A stretch of 64,000 nucleotides of DNA from Nakamurella flava (GCF_005298075.1 NZ_SZZH01000001.1:1860001-1924000), one strand, 5' to 3'. Shown: positions 20,251 through 29,944, counted from the first letter of the stretch. The notes: a model not told the origin generated them from the sequence alone. Numbers and translations are program-made.

Positions 20251-21464
20251 TGAGCCCAGCGAGTACGGGGACCACGGTCACCCCGCGGCCGGTGCGGGTG
20301 GCGATGATCGGCTACGCGTTCATGGGCGCGGCCCACTCGATGGCCTGGCGCAACGTGCACCGGGCGTTCGAGCTGCCGGTGGCGCCCGAGATGAGCCTGC
20401 TGGTCGGCCGGGACGCCGAGAAGGTCGCCGCGGCGGCCCGGCGGCTCGGCTGGGCGCAGACGTCGACCTCCTGGCGGGACGCCGTCGAGCGGCCGGACGT
20501 CGACGTCGTCGACATCTGCACCCCCGGCGACTCGCACGCCGAGATCGCGCTCGCCGCGCTGGCCGCCGGCAAGCACGTGCTGTGCGAGAAGCCGTTGGCC
20601 AACTCGCTGGCCGAGGCCGAGCAGATGGCGGCAGCGGCCGCGGAGGCCCGGGGCGCGGCCATGGTCGGATTCACCTATCGCCGGGTGCCGGCGCTGAGCC
20701 TGGCCCGCCGCATGATCGCCGACGGCGAGCTGGGCACCATCCGGCACGTCCGGGCGGCCTACCTCCAGGACTGGATCGTGGACCCGGAGTTCCCACTGGT
20801 CTGGCGCCTGCAGGCCGAGCACGCCGGGTCCGGGGCCTTGGGCGATATCGGAGCCCACATCGCTGATCTCGCGCAATTCCTGACCGGGCAGCGGATCAGC
20901 GCGGTGTCCGCCCTGACCCGCACGTTCGTCCCGGAGCGGCCGCTGCCCGACGACGCTGCCGGGCTGGGTGCCACTCCCGGCTCGGGCCGGGGTCCGGTGA
21001 CCGTCGACGACGCCGCCCTGTTCCTGGCCCGGTTCGACGGCGGGGCCGTCGGCACATTCGAGGCGACCCGGTTCGCCACCGGCCGCAAGAACGCCCTCCG
21101 CATCGAGGTCAACGGCTCGGACGGCAGTCTGGCTTTCGACCTCGAAGCGCTCAACGAGCTCTGGTACTACGACGGCCGCCGCCCGGCCGCCGGCGAGGGC
21201 TTCCGCAGGCTGCTCGTCACCGAGCCCGAGCACCCGTACCTGGAGGGCTGGTGGCCACCCGGCCACAGCCTCGGCTACGACCACGCCTTCACCCACCAGA
21301 TGCGCGACTTCCTGCTCGCCGTCGCCGGAGCGGGTCGGGCGGAACCGGATTTCGCCGCCGGTCTGCAGGTGCAGCGGGTGCTGGACGCGGTGCAGCGCAG
21401 CGCCACGGACGGCACCTGGCGCGCCGTTCCGACCTCCGACCGAGTCGCGGCAACCGCGGGCTGA
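20250..21464 (+). CDS. Gfo/Idh/MocA-family oxidoreductase
   Basis: This 404-residue NAD(P)-dependent dehydrogenase of sugar or inositol type has the Rossmann stretch VAMIGYAFMGAAHS near residue 16, the motif LCEKPLANS and a catalytic-domain segment SGALGDIGAHIADLAQF with the conserved Asp and His. It is fused in expression to the transporter by a TGATG overlap. It probably oxidises the imported sugar, in sequence or in parallel with the ThuB-like enzyme at 13100-14191. Confidence 0.92.
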   Translation: MSPASTGTTVTPRPVRVAMIGYAFMGAAHSMAWRNVHRAFELPVAPEMSLLVGRDAEKVAAAARRLGWAQTSTSWRDAVERPDVDVVDICTPGDSHAEIALAALAAGKHVLCEKPLANSLAEAEQMAAAAAEARGAAMVGFTYRRVPALSLARRMIADGELGTIRHVRAAYLQDWIVDPEFPLVWRLQAEHAGSGALGDIGAHIADLAQFLTGQRISAVSALTRTFVPERPLPDDAAGLGATPGSGRGPVTVDDAALFLARFDGGAVGTFEATRFATGRKNALRIEVNGSDGSLAFDLEALNELWYYDGRRPAAGEGFRRLLVTEPEHPYLEGWWPPGHSLGYDHAFTHQMRDFLLAVAGAGRAEPDFAAGLQVQRVLDAVQRSATDGTWRAVPTSDRVAATAG

Positions 21465-21523
21465 ACCCGGTCCGTCGACCTCCAGAGCCCGAACCCGTTC
21501 GATCCGATGACAAGGACACCGCC

Positions 21524-22531
21524 ATGGCCCGACCGATCACCCTGTTCACCGGCCAGTGGGCCGACCTGCCACTGGAAAAGGTGGCCGAGATGGCCGCCTC
21601 CTGGGGTTACGACGGCTTGGAGATCGCCTGCTGGGGCGACCATCTCGACGTGTTCCGCGCGGCCGACGAACCCGGTTACCTGGACTCCCGCCGGGAGATC
21701 CTGGACCGCTACGGATTGCGGGTCTGGGCGATCTCCAACCACCTGACCGGGCAGGCCGTCTGTGACGACCCGATCGACGCCCGCCACCAGGCCATCCTGC
21801 CGCCGCAGGTATGGGGCGACGGGGACCCCGAGGGCGTCCGCCGCCGGGCGGCCCACGCGATGCAGCTGACCGCCCGGGCGGCCGCCGGCTTGGGCGTCGA
21901 CACCGTCATCGGGTTCACCGGATCGGCCAGCTGGAAGTACCTGGCCATGTTCCCGCCGGTCACCGAGCAGCAGGTCGCCGCCGGCTACCAGGACTTCGCC
22001 GACCGCTGGCACCCGATCCTGGACGTGTTCGACGAAGTCGGCGTGCGCTTCGCCCACGAGGTGCACCCCAGCGAGATCGCCTACGACTACTGGACGACGG
22101 TGGCCACGCTCGAAGCCATCGGACACCGCCCGGCCTTGGGCCTGAACTGGGATCCGAGCCACTTCGTCTGGCAGGACCTGGATCCCGTCGGGTTCCTGTG
22201 GGACTTCCGGGACCGGATCTACCACGTCGACTGCAAGGACGCCAAGCGGCAGGTCGGCAACGGACGCAACGGCCGGCTCGGCTCGCACCTGCCCTGGGCC
22301 GACCCGCGCCGCGGCTGGGACTTCGTCTCCACCGGGCACGGCGACGTGCCGTGGGAGGCCTGCTTCCGGATGCTCAACACCATCGACTACACGGGGCCGA
22401 TCTCGGTGGAGTGGGAGGACGCCGGGATGGACCGCGAGGTCGGCGCCCCGGAGGCGCTGGCGTTCGTCCGGCGGATGGCCTTCGACCGACCGCAGGCCGC
22501 CTTCGACAGCGCCTTCGCGCGACAGGACTGA
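21524..22531 (+). CDS. Sugar phosphate isomerase/epimerase family protein (xylose-isomerase-like TIM barrel)
   Basis: This 335-residue TIM barrel of the AP_endonuc_2 superfamily has putative metal ligands in FAHEVHPSEIAYDY, LGLNWDPSHFVWQDLDP and YHVDCKDAK and at the C-terminal ISVEWEDAG. An AAGGACACC ribosome site precedes the ATG at 21524. The 335-residue length is greater than for most IolE-like members. As last gene of the operon it likely handles the keto-sugar made by the dehydrogenases. Confidence 0.9.
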   Translation: MARPITLFTGQWADLPLEKVAEMAASWGYDGLEIACWGDHLDVFRAADEPGYLDSRREILDRYGLRVWAISNHLTGQAVCDDPIDARHQAILPPQVWGDGDPEGVRRRAAHAMQLTARAAAGLGVDTVIGFTGSASWKYLAMFPPVTEQQVAAGYQDFADRWHPILDVFDEVGVRFAHEVHPSEIAYDYWTTVATLEAIGHRPALGLNWDPSHFVWQDLDPVGFLWDFRDRIYHVDCKDAKRQVGNGRNGRLGSHLPWADPRRGWDFVSTGHGDVPWEACFRMLNTIDYTGPISVEWEDAGMDREVGAPEALAFVRRMAFDRPQAAFDSAFARQD

Positions 22532-22550
22532 CCAGGGCCAGGGGGGCGCG

Positions 22551-22585
22551 GGACGGGCGGTCGCTGACGGGCCGGCCGCCCGTCC
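22551..22585 (+). terminator. Terminator-like hairpin after the sugar operon
   Basis: GGACGGGCGG (22551-22560) pairs perfectly with CCGCCCGTCC (22576-22585) across a 15-base loop, 20 bases after the isomerase stop. It lacks a T-run. Confidence 0.6.
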
Positions 22586-22611
22586 GACGCGCTGATCGGA
22601 CCGACCGGCTC

Positions 22612-22617
22612 TACGGT
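22612..22617 (+). promoter_or_regulatory. Leaderless -10 box TACGGT
   Basis: TACGGT ends exactly six bases before the ATG of the small gene at 22624. This is the usual spacing for actinobacterial leaderless transcripts that start on the A of the start codon. Confidence 0.5.
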
Positions 22618-22623
22618 GGGCCG

Positions 22624-22779
22624 ATGGACGACGCCCATCCCACCCCGGCCGATGCCACCCACGGCCCGGCCGGCGAGACCGCTCCCCCGCTCGAGGTTCT
22701 CGAGGCGGACGAAACCGTCCCGCCGCGGCCGGAGGAGGAGTTCGCGGACCGCGAACGGGCCCGGCCGGACCCGCACTGA
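22624..22779 (+). CDS. Small acidic proline-rich hypothetical protein
   Basis: This 51-residue protein is rich in Pro, Glu, Asp and Ala, with no Cys and no hydrophobic segment, so it is probably disordered and cytoplasmic. It has no ribosome site but a well-placed leaderless promoter box. Codon use follows the high-GC third-position pattern of its neighbours. I do not recognise a family. It lies between two convergent operons. Confidence 0.5.
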   Translation: MDDAHPTPADATHGPAGETAPPLEVLEADETVPPRPEEEFADRERARPDPH

Positions 22780-22806
22780 CCTCGGACTCAGGGGCCGTCC
22801 AGGCGG

Positions 22807-23694
22807 TCAGATGACCCCGCCGTGGCCCCCACGGTAGGGATCGAGGGCTGTCTCCGGGAGCACGGGCGCATCGATCTCCCCGGTCGGCGGGGCGGCGAAC
22901 TCGTCGCCCTCCTGCACCGCCGTCGGGTTGAGCACCCGGGCCAGGAACGCCTGGGTGCGTTCGTGCTGCGGATTGCCGATGACCTGCTCGGCCGGTCCCT
23001 CCTCGACCACGTACCCGCCGTCCATGAACACGACGCGGTCGGCGACATCCCGGGCGAAGGCCATCTCGTGGGTGACGACCATCATCGTCATGCCCTCGGA
23101 CGCCAGCCCCTTCATGACGGCGAGCACCTCGCCGACCAGTTCGGGATCCAGGGCCGAGGTGGGCTCGTCGAACAGCATCAGCTCGGGCGACATCGACAGC
23201 GACCGGGCGATCGCCACGCGCTGCTGCTGACCGCCGGACAGCTGCGCCGGGAAGGCGTCCTCGCGGTGGGCCAGACCCACCCGTTCCAGGTTCTCGCGGG
23301 CGATCTTCTCCGCCTCGCCCTTCGACCGCTTGAGCACCTTGATCTGGGCGACGGTCAGGTTCTTCAGGACCGTGAGGTGCGGGAAGAGATTGAACTGCTG
23401 GAAGACCATGCCGATGCGGCGGCGGACCTTGTCGATGTCGACGTCGGGGTCGGTCATCTCGTCGGGGCCGACGAAGATCTTGCCCCCGGTCGGCTCCTCG
23501 AGCAGGTTGACGCAGCGCAGCAGGGTCGACTTGCCGGACCCGGACGGGCCGATGACACAGACGACCTCACCCGCGTGCACGTCGAGGTTGATCTTCTTCA
23601 GGACCTCGATGGGTCCGAACGATTTCACCAGACCCTGGATGGAGATGGCCGGACGATCCGACCCACCGGGGCGGGCGCTGACAGATGCGGACAC
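22807..23694 (-). CDS. Polar amino-acid ABC transporter ATPase (GlnQ/GluA-like)
   Basis: The 295-residue ATPase has Walker [10 protein letters not shown], the Q-loop [13 protein letters not shown], signature [15 protein letters not shown] and Walker [15 protein letters not shown], the exact pattern of PAAT-family importers. About 40 extra C-terminal residues after VLNPTAV are acidic and Pro-rich. The GTG start has a strong GAGGAGG site. It is the third gene of a receptor, permease, ATPase operon on the minus strand. Confidence 0.94.
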   Translation of the reverse strand: MSASVSARPGGSDRPAISIQGLVKSFGPIEVLKKINLDVHAGEVVCVIGPSGSGKSTLLRCVNLLEEPTGGKIFVGPDEMTDPDVDIDKVRRRIGMVFQQFNLFPHLTVLKNLTVAQIKVLKRSKGEAEKIARENLERVGLAHREDAFPAQLSGGQQQRVAIARSLSMSPELMLFDEPTSALDPELVGEVLAVMKGLASEGMTMMVVTHEMAFARDVADRVVFMDGGYVVEEGPAEQVIGNPQHERTQAFLARVLNPTAVQEGDEFAAPPTGEIDAPVLPETALDPYRGGHGGVI

Positions 23695-23704
23695 CGTGAC
23701 CTCC

Positions 23705-24502
23705 TCAGCCCTTGGCCCGGGCGTGACGCACTTCGAGCCGTCGCACCAGCTGCGACAGCGGCAGGGTGATGCAGAGGTACAGCAGGCCGCCGACGACCAG
23801 CGGGGTCGGGCTGACGGCCTTGTTGAGGAAGTCCTGGCTGAACTTGGTCAGTTCGTACTGCGCCGTCGTGACGCCGAGGACGTAGACCAGCGACGAGTCC
23901 TTGGTGAGCAGGACGATCTCGTTGGTCAATGGCGGGATGACCACCCGGAACGCCTGCGGCAGCACGATGGTGATCATCGTGCGCCCCGGGCTCATGCCCA
24001 GGGTGCGCGCCGCCTCCACCTGCCCCTTGGGGACGGCCTGGATACCGGCGCGCAGCGTCTCGGACATGTACGCCGCGGCGGTCAACCCGAGGCCGACGGT
24101 GACCTGCCCGAGGAAGCCGCCGGGGAACTCGAACGTCGGGAACGCGTTCGGGATGCCGTAGGCGACCATGAACAGCACCAGCAGGGCGGGCAGCCCGCGG
24201 AACAGTTCGACGTAAGCGGTCGCGACCCAGCGGTAGGGGCCGACGGACGACAGTCGCATCAGGGCGATGATCAGGCCCACCACCAGCCCGAAGATGAACG
24301 ACAGCACGGTGTAGAGCAACGTGTTCACCAGGGCCACCGTGAGCACCCGGGGGAACATGCGGGCGGCGACGTCAACATTCAGGAACGCGTCAGCGAACCT
24401 TCCCCAGTCGGCCGCGAACGCGATGAACACCAGGATGAGCACGAAGACCGCGTACTGCACACCACGGATTGCGCGGGTGCGTTGCCGGCGGGTCAGGGCC
24501 AC
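23705..24502 (-). CDS. Polar amino-acid ABC transporter permease
   Basis: This 265-residue permease of the HisM/GlnP type has an N-terminal membrane helix ([17 protein letters not shown]) and a BPD_transp_1 core with [20 protein letters not shown] as the ATPase-contacting EAA loop. The GTG start follows GAGGAG. A single permease gene implies a homodimer. It lies between its ATPase and binding-protein genes. Confidence 0.94.
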   Translation of the reverse strand: MALTRRQRTRAIRGVQYAVFVLILVFIAFAADWGRFADAFLNVDVAARMFPRVLTVALVNTLLYTVLSFIFGLVVGLIIALMRLSSVGPYRWVATAYVELFRGLPALLVLFMVAYGIPNAFPTFEFPGGFLGQVTVGLGLTAAAYMSETLRAGIQAVPKGQVEAARTLGMSPGRTMITIVLPQAFRVVIPPLTNEIVLLTKDSSLVYVLGVTTAQYELTKFSQDFLNKAVSPTPLVVGGLLYLCITLPLSQLVRRLEVRHARAKG

Positions 24503-24544
24503 GCGGGTCTCCTCAGACAGGACCGTCGTTGCGGGACAAGAGAA

Positions 24545-24593
24545 ACCGACCGGCGGCGGGGGTCTGGTGAGGGCCGCCCGCGCGCCGGTCGGT
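24545..24593 (-). terminator. Hairpin between binding-protein and permease genes
   Basis: ACCGACCGGCG (24545-24555) pairs perfectly with 24583-24593, and an inner GCGGG/CCCGC stem extends it with one bulged base. There is no T-run. As in the peptide operon, it would lower permease expression relative to the receptor. Confidence 0.6.
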
Positions 24594-24606
24594 CAGGGAA
24601 CTCGGA

Positions 24607-25569
24607 TCAGCTGGTCGGCGCCTGGCCGATCCACTTGGTGTACAGCTGGTCGTACGTGCCATCGGCCTTGGCCTTGTTGATGGCCGCGTCGGCGACGCTC
24701 TTCAGCGCGGTGTTCCCGAGCTTCATCCCGAACCCGTACTGCTCGCCCGTGTCGAACTGGGCGACGATCTTGGTCTTGTCGGGCTGTTCCTTGACGAACT
24801 CCGACCACACCGGCAGGTCGTTGATGGCCCCGTCGATCTGGTTGGTGACCAGCGCCTGCTGCTCGGACGCCAGGTCCTGGTACTCGACGATCTCGTAGCC
24901 GTTCGCCGCGGCCTGCGCGTTGGCGTAGTCCAGACCGGTGGTCGACGACTGGGCGCCGAGCTTCTTGCCCTTGAGGTCGGCCAGCGAGGTCACGGACTCG
25001 TCCGACCGCACCAGCAGCGCCTGGGTGGCGTCGAAGTACGGCTCGGAGAACAGGATGACCTTCTCCCGGTCCGGGGTGATCGTCATACCCGCGGCGGCGA
25101 TGTCGCACTTGCCGGAGGACAGGTCCTGACCGGACTTGATCCCCTCGAACGGGGTGTCGACGATGGCCTGCTTGACGCCCAGTTCCTTGGCGACCAGGTC
25201 GATCATGTCGACGTCGAAGCCGACGGTGTTGCCGTCGTCGTCGTTCGACTGGAACGGTGCGTAGGGCAGGTGGGTGCAGGTGGTCAGCGTGCCCGACGCG
25301 ATGAGCGCGGCCTTGGCGGCGTCGATGTCGGACTGGCTGGCGGTCGTGCTCCCGGTGCCGGGGGCCGACGAGCCGCTCGAGGAGGCGCCGCTGGAGGAGG
25401 CCCCGCTGGAGGAGGCCGCCGAGGACGGCGCGGCCGTGGTCGTGGCACCGCTTCCGCTGCTGGAGCCACCGCCGCAGGCGGAGAGCACCAGGACGCCGGC
25501 GAGGCCGGCGGCGAGGGCGACGGAACGGACGGCACGGGCCGGACGCGGATGGGATCTCACAACAGTCAC
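24607..25569 (-). CDS. Polar amino-acid ABC transporter substrate-binding lipoprotein (family 3)
   Basis: The GTG at 25569 follows GGGGAG; a longer frame to 25713 lacks a signal at its start. The roughly 320-residue product has a Sec signal ending in LVLSAC, then a Ser/Ala-rich linker with three SSSGA-like repeats, then an SBP_bac_3 domain (NTVGFDVDMIDLVAKELGV, GKCDIAAAGMTITPDREKV). These segments match glutamate/glutamine-type receptors. It is first in the importer operon. Confidence 0.92.
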   Translation of the reverse strand: MTVVRSHPRPARAVRSVALAAGLAGVLVLSACGGGSSSGSGATTTAAPSSAASSSGASSSGASSSGSSAPGTGSTTASQSDIDAAKAALIASGTLTTCTHLPYAPFQSNDDDGNTVGFDVDMIDLVAKELGVKQAIVDTPFEGIKSGQDLSSGKCDIAAAGMTITPDREKVILFSEPYFDATQALLVRSDESVTSLADLKGKKLGAQSSTTGLDYANAQAAANGYEIVEYQDLASEQQALVTNQIDGAINDLPVWSEFVKEQPDKTKIVAQFDTGEQYGFGMKLGNTALKSVADAAINKAKADGTYDQLYTKWIGQAPTS

Positions 25570-25794
25570 AGCACTCCCCAGGAAGCGGCGGGTGATCGAA
25601 CAGGGCTGGGCTGCGGACCGGGACGGTGGACCCGGCCCGGCGACAGCATCGGGCCATGCTGCCACGTGGGGCGTGACGACCGCATGACACACCTGCCGTT
25701 CACGGTCGTTCACCGGCGTCCGTTGTCCGATCGTGACCTGACAACCCGAGTCGGTGACGTCCGGTCGCCCTCGGTGACCGAACCGGGCGCCGGG

Positions 25795-26634
25795 TCAGGT
25801 GACGGTCAACATTTCCGTCAGGGCCGGGACCCAGTCGCGATCGGCCGCCCGCCACGGCAAAGCTTGGAGTTCGTCGGCCGCGATCCAGCGCAGTGCGGTG
25901 TGTTCCCGGGCCTGCGGATCCGGCTCGCCGTCCTCGAGGTGGGCGGCCAGCGCCCGCAGCTGGAGACCGTCGCCGAGATCGACCGGTTCGCCGACCCGGC
26001 CACCCACCACGATCCGGACCCCGAGTTCCTCGTCGATCTCGCGACGTAGTGCCTCGGCCTCGGACTCGCGGGGCTCGACCTTGCCGCCCGGCAGCTCCCA
26101 CTCGCCCGACCGGCAACGACCGACCAGCAGCTCCGCGCGGCCCGGACCGGTACGGGTGATGGCGGCGGCGACCACCAGCCGGGGGGCTCGGGCGGTGCTG
26201 TCGATCAGACCGAGCAGCAGGCGCGCGGTGGCCGTGAGCCGCCGGCGGTCGGAGCCCAGCCACAGCCGGCCCGTCGTGGCGATGGCGACGGTCACCCGGG
26301 TGCCCGCACCCGCCGGCCCGACGGACACGTCGATCCGGTGCACGGGCCCCGGACCGGTAAGGACCGTCCAGGACGGCGGACCGGACGGATGGGGCCGGTC
26401 GGCGCGCAGGACGAGCGACCGGGCCCCCGGCCGCGAGCTCCGTCCGCGTCGCCGCAACCGCATCAGGTCGCCGTCGGCCACCGGCCCGGTGACTGCGGGG
26501 TGAACGTCGACGACGGCACCCCGCGCGGTGGCCGCCCGCACCCAGAGGCTCCGCTCCCCCACCACGGTGGTCACCCGGCCCGGCGAGACGGCGAGCACCG
26601 TCCCGACCGTCACGGTGTTGCCGCGCTCAGCCAC
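25795..26634 (-). CDS. NUDIX hydrolase with a long N-terminal extension
   Basis: The C-terminal half of this 279-residue protein is a NUDIX domain. GKVEPRESEAEALRREIDEE lies in the canonical GX5EX7REUXEEXGU box, preceded by SGEWELPGG, as in MutT-like (d)NTP pyrophosphohydrolases. The first 140 residues are beta-rich, basic and unfamiliar to me. The GTG start overlaps the end of the upstream membrane glycosyltransferase gene by eight bases, so the two are translationally coupled. The substrate may be an oxidised nucleotide but is not determined. Confidence 0.85.
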   Translation of the reverse strand: MAERGNTVTVGTVLAVSPGRVTTVVGERSLWVRAATARGAVVDVHPAVTGPVADGDLMRLRRRGRSSRPGARSLVLRADRPHPSGPPSWTVLTGPGPVHRIDVSVGPAGAGTRVTVAIATTGRLWLGSDRRRLTATARLLLGLIDSTARAPRLVVAAAITRTGPGRAELLVGRCRSGEWELPGGKVEPRESEAEALRREIDEELGVRIVVGGRVGEPVDLGDGLQLRALAAHLEDGEPDPQAREHTALRWIAADELQALPWRAADRDWVPALTEMLTVT

Positions 26635-28006
26635 GCCCCGGGTCCACCGCCCGCTGCCCGCGCCCGATGGGCACCGGGCCGTCGGTGACCGGCCGACCGG
26701 CCAGCCGGGCCAGTACGGCGAGGGTGACGAGTCCCAGCAGCGGATAGACGACGCCGAGCGCCGACTGCCACAGCGGACGCGACGCCGGCTGGTCCTCGTA
26801 CTGCTGGGCGATGAGGATGCTCACGACGTAGCTGCAGGTCGCGACCGTCCAGGCGATCGCCAGCCAGCGCGCCGCGGCCGACCGCTGCCGGGGGCCGAAC
26901 AGGCACCACAGCAGCAGCGGCAGCACCCACACCCAGTGGTGCGACCACGAGATCGGCGAGATAAGCAGCGCAGTGATCTGCACCGCCAGGAACGCCGCGG
27001 TCCGGTCGCCGGCCCGCAACGACCGCCACGCGCACCACAGGCCCAGGACGAAGGCCAGGGCCGCGCACACCAGCCACACTCCGACCCGGTCCTGCCCCTG
27101 CACCCGGGACAGCGCCCCGCGCAACGACTGGTTGATGGCCGACCAGATGGGACCGGTGCGGGCCGGGTCGAACATCAGCGACGTGAAGAAGCGGACGGTC
27201 TCGGACGGCGCGGCGATCCAGCCGACCGCGACGGTGGCGACGAACGTCGCCACCGACCAGAACACCGCCCACCACCGGCGTTGCAGCAGGTAGTACAGAC
27301 CCGACAGGGCCGGCGTCAGCTTGACCCCGGCGGCCAGCCCGACGCTCAGACCACCCCAGAAGTCCCCGCGCCGGGTGGTTTTCGGGTCGATCATCGGATC
27401 GCCCGGGACGGCCGGCGGGCCGGCCGCCGCCGCGCCGGTCAGCAACAGCGCCGCGAGGAACAGATTGATCTGGCCGTAGTTGAACGTCGTCCGTACCGGC
27501 TCCAGCCAGAGCCCGAGGGCGATGACCGTGACGACGATGCCGCGCAGGTGCCTGACCGGGTGGGGGGCACCGGGACCGGCCCGGCCGAGCAGCTTGAGCG
27601 TCGAATACGCCATGAGACCGATCGCCCCGAAGGACGCCGCCTGCCACAGCACCCGCAGCACCGTCCACGGGATCCAGACCATCGGCGTGAAGATGAGCGC
27701 CGAGAACGTCGGATAGGTGAACGGCAGGTGCAGCGGCTCGGAGAAGAAGTCGTACAGGGTGCCGTCGAACAGGTGGCCGGCTCCGTCGTAGTAGACCTTG
27801 AGGTCCACCATGTTGAAGGCGTCCGACCCCAGCAGGGTGACGACCACGTGCAGGATCAGACTGACCGCCAGCAGCGCCCACGGCGCCCAGGTCGAGGCCA
27901 CCAGGGACCGCATCGCCCGGACCATCGTGCGGGGCACCGCCTTCCATCCGTCGTCCGGTGGTGGTCGGCCGGACCGGCGCGACCGGTCCTGCCCGGTGGC
28001 GGCCAT
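26627..28006 (-). CDS. Polyprenol-phosphate mannosyltransferase-like membrane protein (DUF2029/GT87)
   Basis: This integral membrane protein of about 459 residues has ten or more hydrophobic segments and the early luminal motif MVDLKVYYDGAGHLFDG, whose Asp is the usual catalytic candidate in GT87. PSHTY-like sequence LPFTYPTFSALIF and an Arg-rich cytoplasmic loop fit actinobacterial PimE-type enzymes that mannosylate lipid-linked glycans outside the membrane. The ATG at 28006 is tentative; the ATG at 27925 loses 27 polar residues and no helix. Confidence 0.82.
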   Translation of the reverse strand: MAATGQDRSRRSGRPPPDDGWKAVPRTMVRAMRSLVASTWAPWALLAVSLILHVVVTLLGSDAFNMVDLKVYYDGAGHLFDGTLYDFFSEPLHLPFTYPTFSALIFTPMVWIPWTVLRVLWQAASFGAIGLMAYSTLKLLGRAGPGAPHPVRHLRGIVVTVIALGLWLEPVRTTFNYGQINLFLAALLLTGAAAAGPPAVPGDPMIDPKTTRRGDFWGGLSVGLAAGVKLTPALSGLYYLLQRRWWAVFWSVATFVATVAVGWIAAPSETVRFFTSLMFDPARTGPIWSAINQSLRGALSRVQGQDRVGVWLVCAALAFVLGLWCAWRSLRAGDRTAAFLAVQITALLISPISWSHHWVWVLPLLLWCLFGPRQRSAAARWLAIAWTVATCSYVVSILIAQQYEDQPASRPLWQSALGVVYPLLGLVTLAVLARLAGRPVTDGPVPIGRGQRAVDPGRG

Positions 28007-28141
28007 CGTAGGCAGCTCGGGAGTCCTGGGGCGGGAACACCCGCGGGGCTCATCGGGTTGCGCCCAGGGGCCGGCCCACCGCGCCGGCCTGCCAGGCATC
28101 CCACCCGGATGCCGTCCAGGTTCTCCAGAGAGGTCCGCACC

Positions 28142-29170
28142 GTGTCCGTCGACCACACCGCCATCAGCACGCAGATCCAGCTCGTCGCCCGCCCGGAGGG
28201 CTGGCCGACCCCCGACGACTTCCGGACGGTGACCGTCGAGTACGGCCCCCTGGAGCCGGGCCAGGTGCGGGTGGTCAACGAGTTCGTCTCGGTCGACCCG
28301 TACATGCGCGGCCGGATGAACGACGTGAAGAGCTACGTCCCGCCGTTCGCGCTCGGCGAGACGATGACCGGCGGGGCGATCGGGCGGGTCGTCGAGTCGA
28401 CGGCGGACACGGTGCCGGTGGGCAGTGTGGTCTCGCACCAGTTCGGGTGGAGGGACGTCGTCCAGGAGGACGCCCGCGGCTTCCAGGTGGTCCCGGAGAT
28501 CCCCGGTGTGCCGTTGTCGGTGCGGCTGGGCATCCTGGGCATGACTGGCCTGACCGCCTACGTCGGGTTGACCGACATCGCGCCGGTGAAGGACGGCGAC
28601 ACCGTCTTCGTGTCCGGGGCGGCCGGCGCGGTCGGCAGCGCGGCCGGCCAGTTCGCCCGGCTCCTGGGCGCGGCCCGGGTCGTCGGGTCGGCCGGATCGG
28701 CGGACAAGGTCGCCCGGCTCACCGACGAGTACGGCTTCGACGCCGCCTTCAACTACCGGGACGCCCCCGTCCGCGAGCAGCTGCCGACCGTGGCGCCGGA
28801 CGGCGTCGACGTGTACTTCGACAATGTCGGTGGCGACCACCTGACGGCCGCCCTGGACGTGCTCAACCGGCACGGACGGGTCGCTCTGTGTGGCGCGATC
28901 GCCGGCTACAACTCGACCGAACGCACCCCGGGCCCGGACAACATGTCGAACCTCATCACCCGCAGCCTCACCCTGCGCGGGTTCACCCTCGGTGACCACC
29001 TGCACCGGGCCGCCGACTTCCAGCAGTGGGTGACCCCGCTGTTCGCCGCCGGGAAGATCGCCTACGACGAGACGGTGGTCGACGGGCTGGAGAACGCCGT
29101 CGATGCGTTCCTGTCGATGATGCGCGGCGGCAACACCGGCAAGATGGTGGTCCGCGTCAGCCAGTCCTGA
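28142..29170 (+). CDS. NADP-dependent oxidoreductase, zinc-free medium-chain family (CurA/PTGR-like)
   Basis: The 342-residue enzyme has no zinc-binding cysteines. It shows the family segments VDPYMRGRMND near residue 55, VSGAAGAVGSAAGQFARLLG (cofactor site) and VDVYFDNVGGDHLTAALD. Relatives reduce the C=C bond of enones with NADPH. The GTG at 28142 has AGAGAGG upstream. It is transcribed divergently from the GT87 gene and converges with the metal transporter without any spacer. Confidence 0.92.
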   Translation: MSVDHTAISTQIQLVARPEGWPTPDDFRTVTVEYGPLEPGQVRVVNEFVSVDPYMRGRMNDVKSYVPPFALGETMTGGAIGRVVESTADTVPVGSVVSHQFGWRDVVQEDARGFQVVPEIPGVPLSVRLGILGMTGLTAYVGLTDIAPVKDGDTVFVSGAAGAVGSAAGQFARLLGAARVVGSAGSADKVARLTDEYGFDAAFNYRDAPVREQLPTVAPDGVDVYFDNVGGDHLTAALDVLNRHGRVALCGAIAGYNSTERTPGPDNMSNLITRSLTLRGFTLGDHLHRAADFQQWVTPLFAAGKIAYDETVVDGLENAVDAFLSMMRGGNTGKMVVRVSQS

Positions 29171-29944
29171 TCATCCGATGACCCCGCCGGCGAGGCCGCC
29201 CAAAAGATGGGTGACGCCCATGGCGAGGAGACCGCCGGCGACGTTCCGGACGACGGCCCGGCCGACCGGCGCCTTGCCCAGACGGGCGGACAGTGCGCCG
29301 GTGATGGCCAGCGCGACGGCCACGGCGATGACGGTGACCCAGCTGCTCGGTGCGAACGCCGCGCCGAGCAGCGGGATCGCCGCCCCGCAGACGAACGCGA
29401 CGAAGCTCGCGAACGCCGCGTGCCACGGCGAGGTGAGCTCGTCCGGGTCCAGGCCCAGCTCGGCCTCGGCGTGGGCACCGAGGGCGTCGTGCTCGGTGAG
29501 CTGCACGGCCACCTGCCGCGCCAGTTCCGGACTCAGGCCCTTGCCCTCGTAGATGGCGGCGAGCTCGTCGAGCTCCTCCTCCGGCATCTCCGCGAGCTCG
29601 CGGCGTTCGAGGTCCAGGACGGCCTTCTCGGTGTCGCGCTGGGTGGACACCGAGACGTACTCACCGGCGGCCATGGACATGGCCCCAGCGGCCAGACCGA
29701 CCAGCCCGGCGAGCACGATGGCGCTGCGGTCGCTGGTCGCCCCGGCGAAGCCGAGCACGATCGCCGCGGTCGAGACGATGCCGTCGTTGGCGCCCAGCAC
29801 ACCGGCGCGCAGCCAGTTCAGCCGGCCGGCCAGGCCGGGGTCGTGGGGTTCGTGCGGATGGGCGGGACCGTCGGTGGCCGGGTCGGCCACGGTCTTGGGG
29901 ACAGTCGGGGTATCGGGGACCGCCGGGTGCTCAGGAGCGCTCAC
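29171..29944 (-). CDS. VIT1/CCC1 family Fe2+/Mn2+ transporter
   Basis: This protein of about 257 residues has a polar 45-residue head, then LRAGVLGANDGIVSTAAIVLGF (first membrane helix with the metal-pathway Asn-Asp), a cytoplasmic metal-binding region rich in Glu (RRELAEMPEEELDELAAIYE) and three C-terminal helices. The domain order matches VIT1-like iron/manganese exporters. The GTG at 29944 is chosen over an upstream basic extension. Regulation is unknown. Confidence 0.9.
   Translation of the reverse strand: MSAPEHPAVPDTPTVPKTVADPATDGPAHPHEPHDPGLAGRLNWLRAGVLGANDGIVSTAAIVLGFAGATSDRSAIVLAGLVGLAAGAMSMAAGEYVSVSTQRDTEKAVLDLERRELAEMPEEELDELAAIYEGKGLSPELARQVAVQLTEHDALGAHAEAELGLDPDELTSPWHAAFASFVAFVCGAAIPLLGAAFAPSSWVTVIAVAVALAITGALSARLGKAPVGRAVVRNVAGGLLAMGVTHLLGGLAGGVIG

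Noticed and set aside
25360-25440. Short repeats in the amino-acid receptor gene resembling a small tandem array
   Set aside because: They encode the Ser/Ala/Gly-rich linker behind the lipobox, a usual low-complexity region in such lipoproteins.
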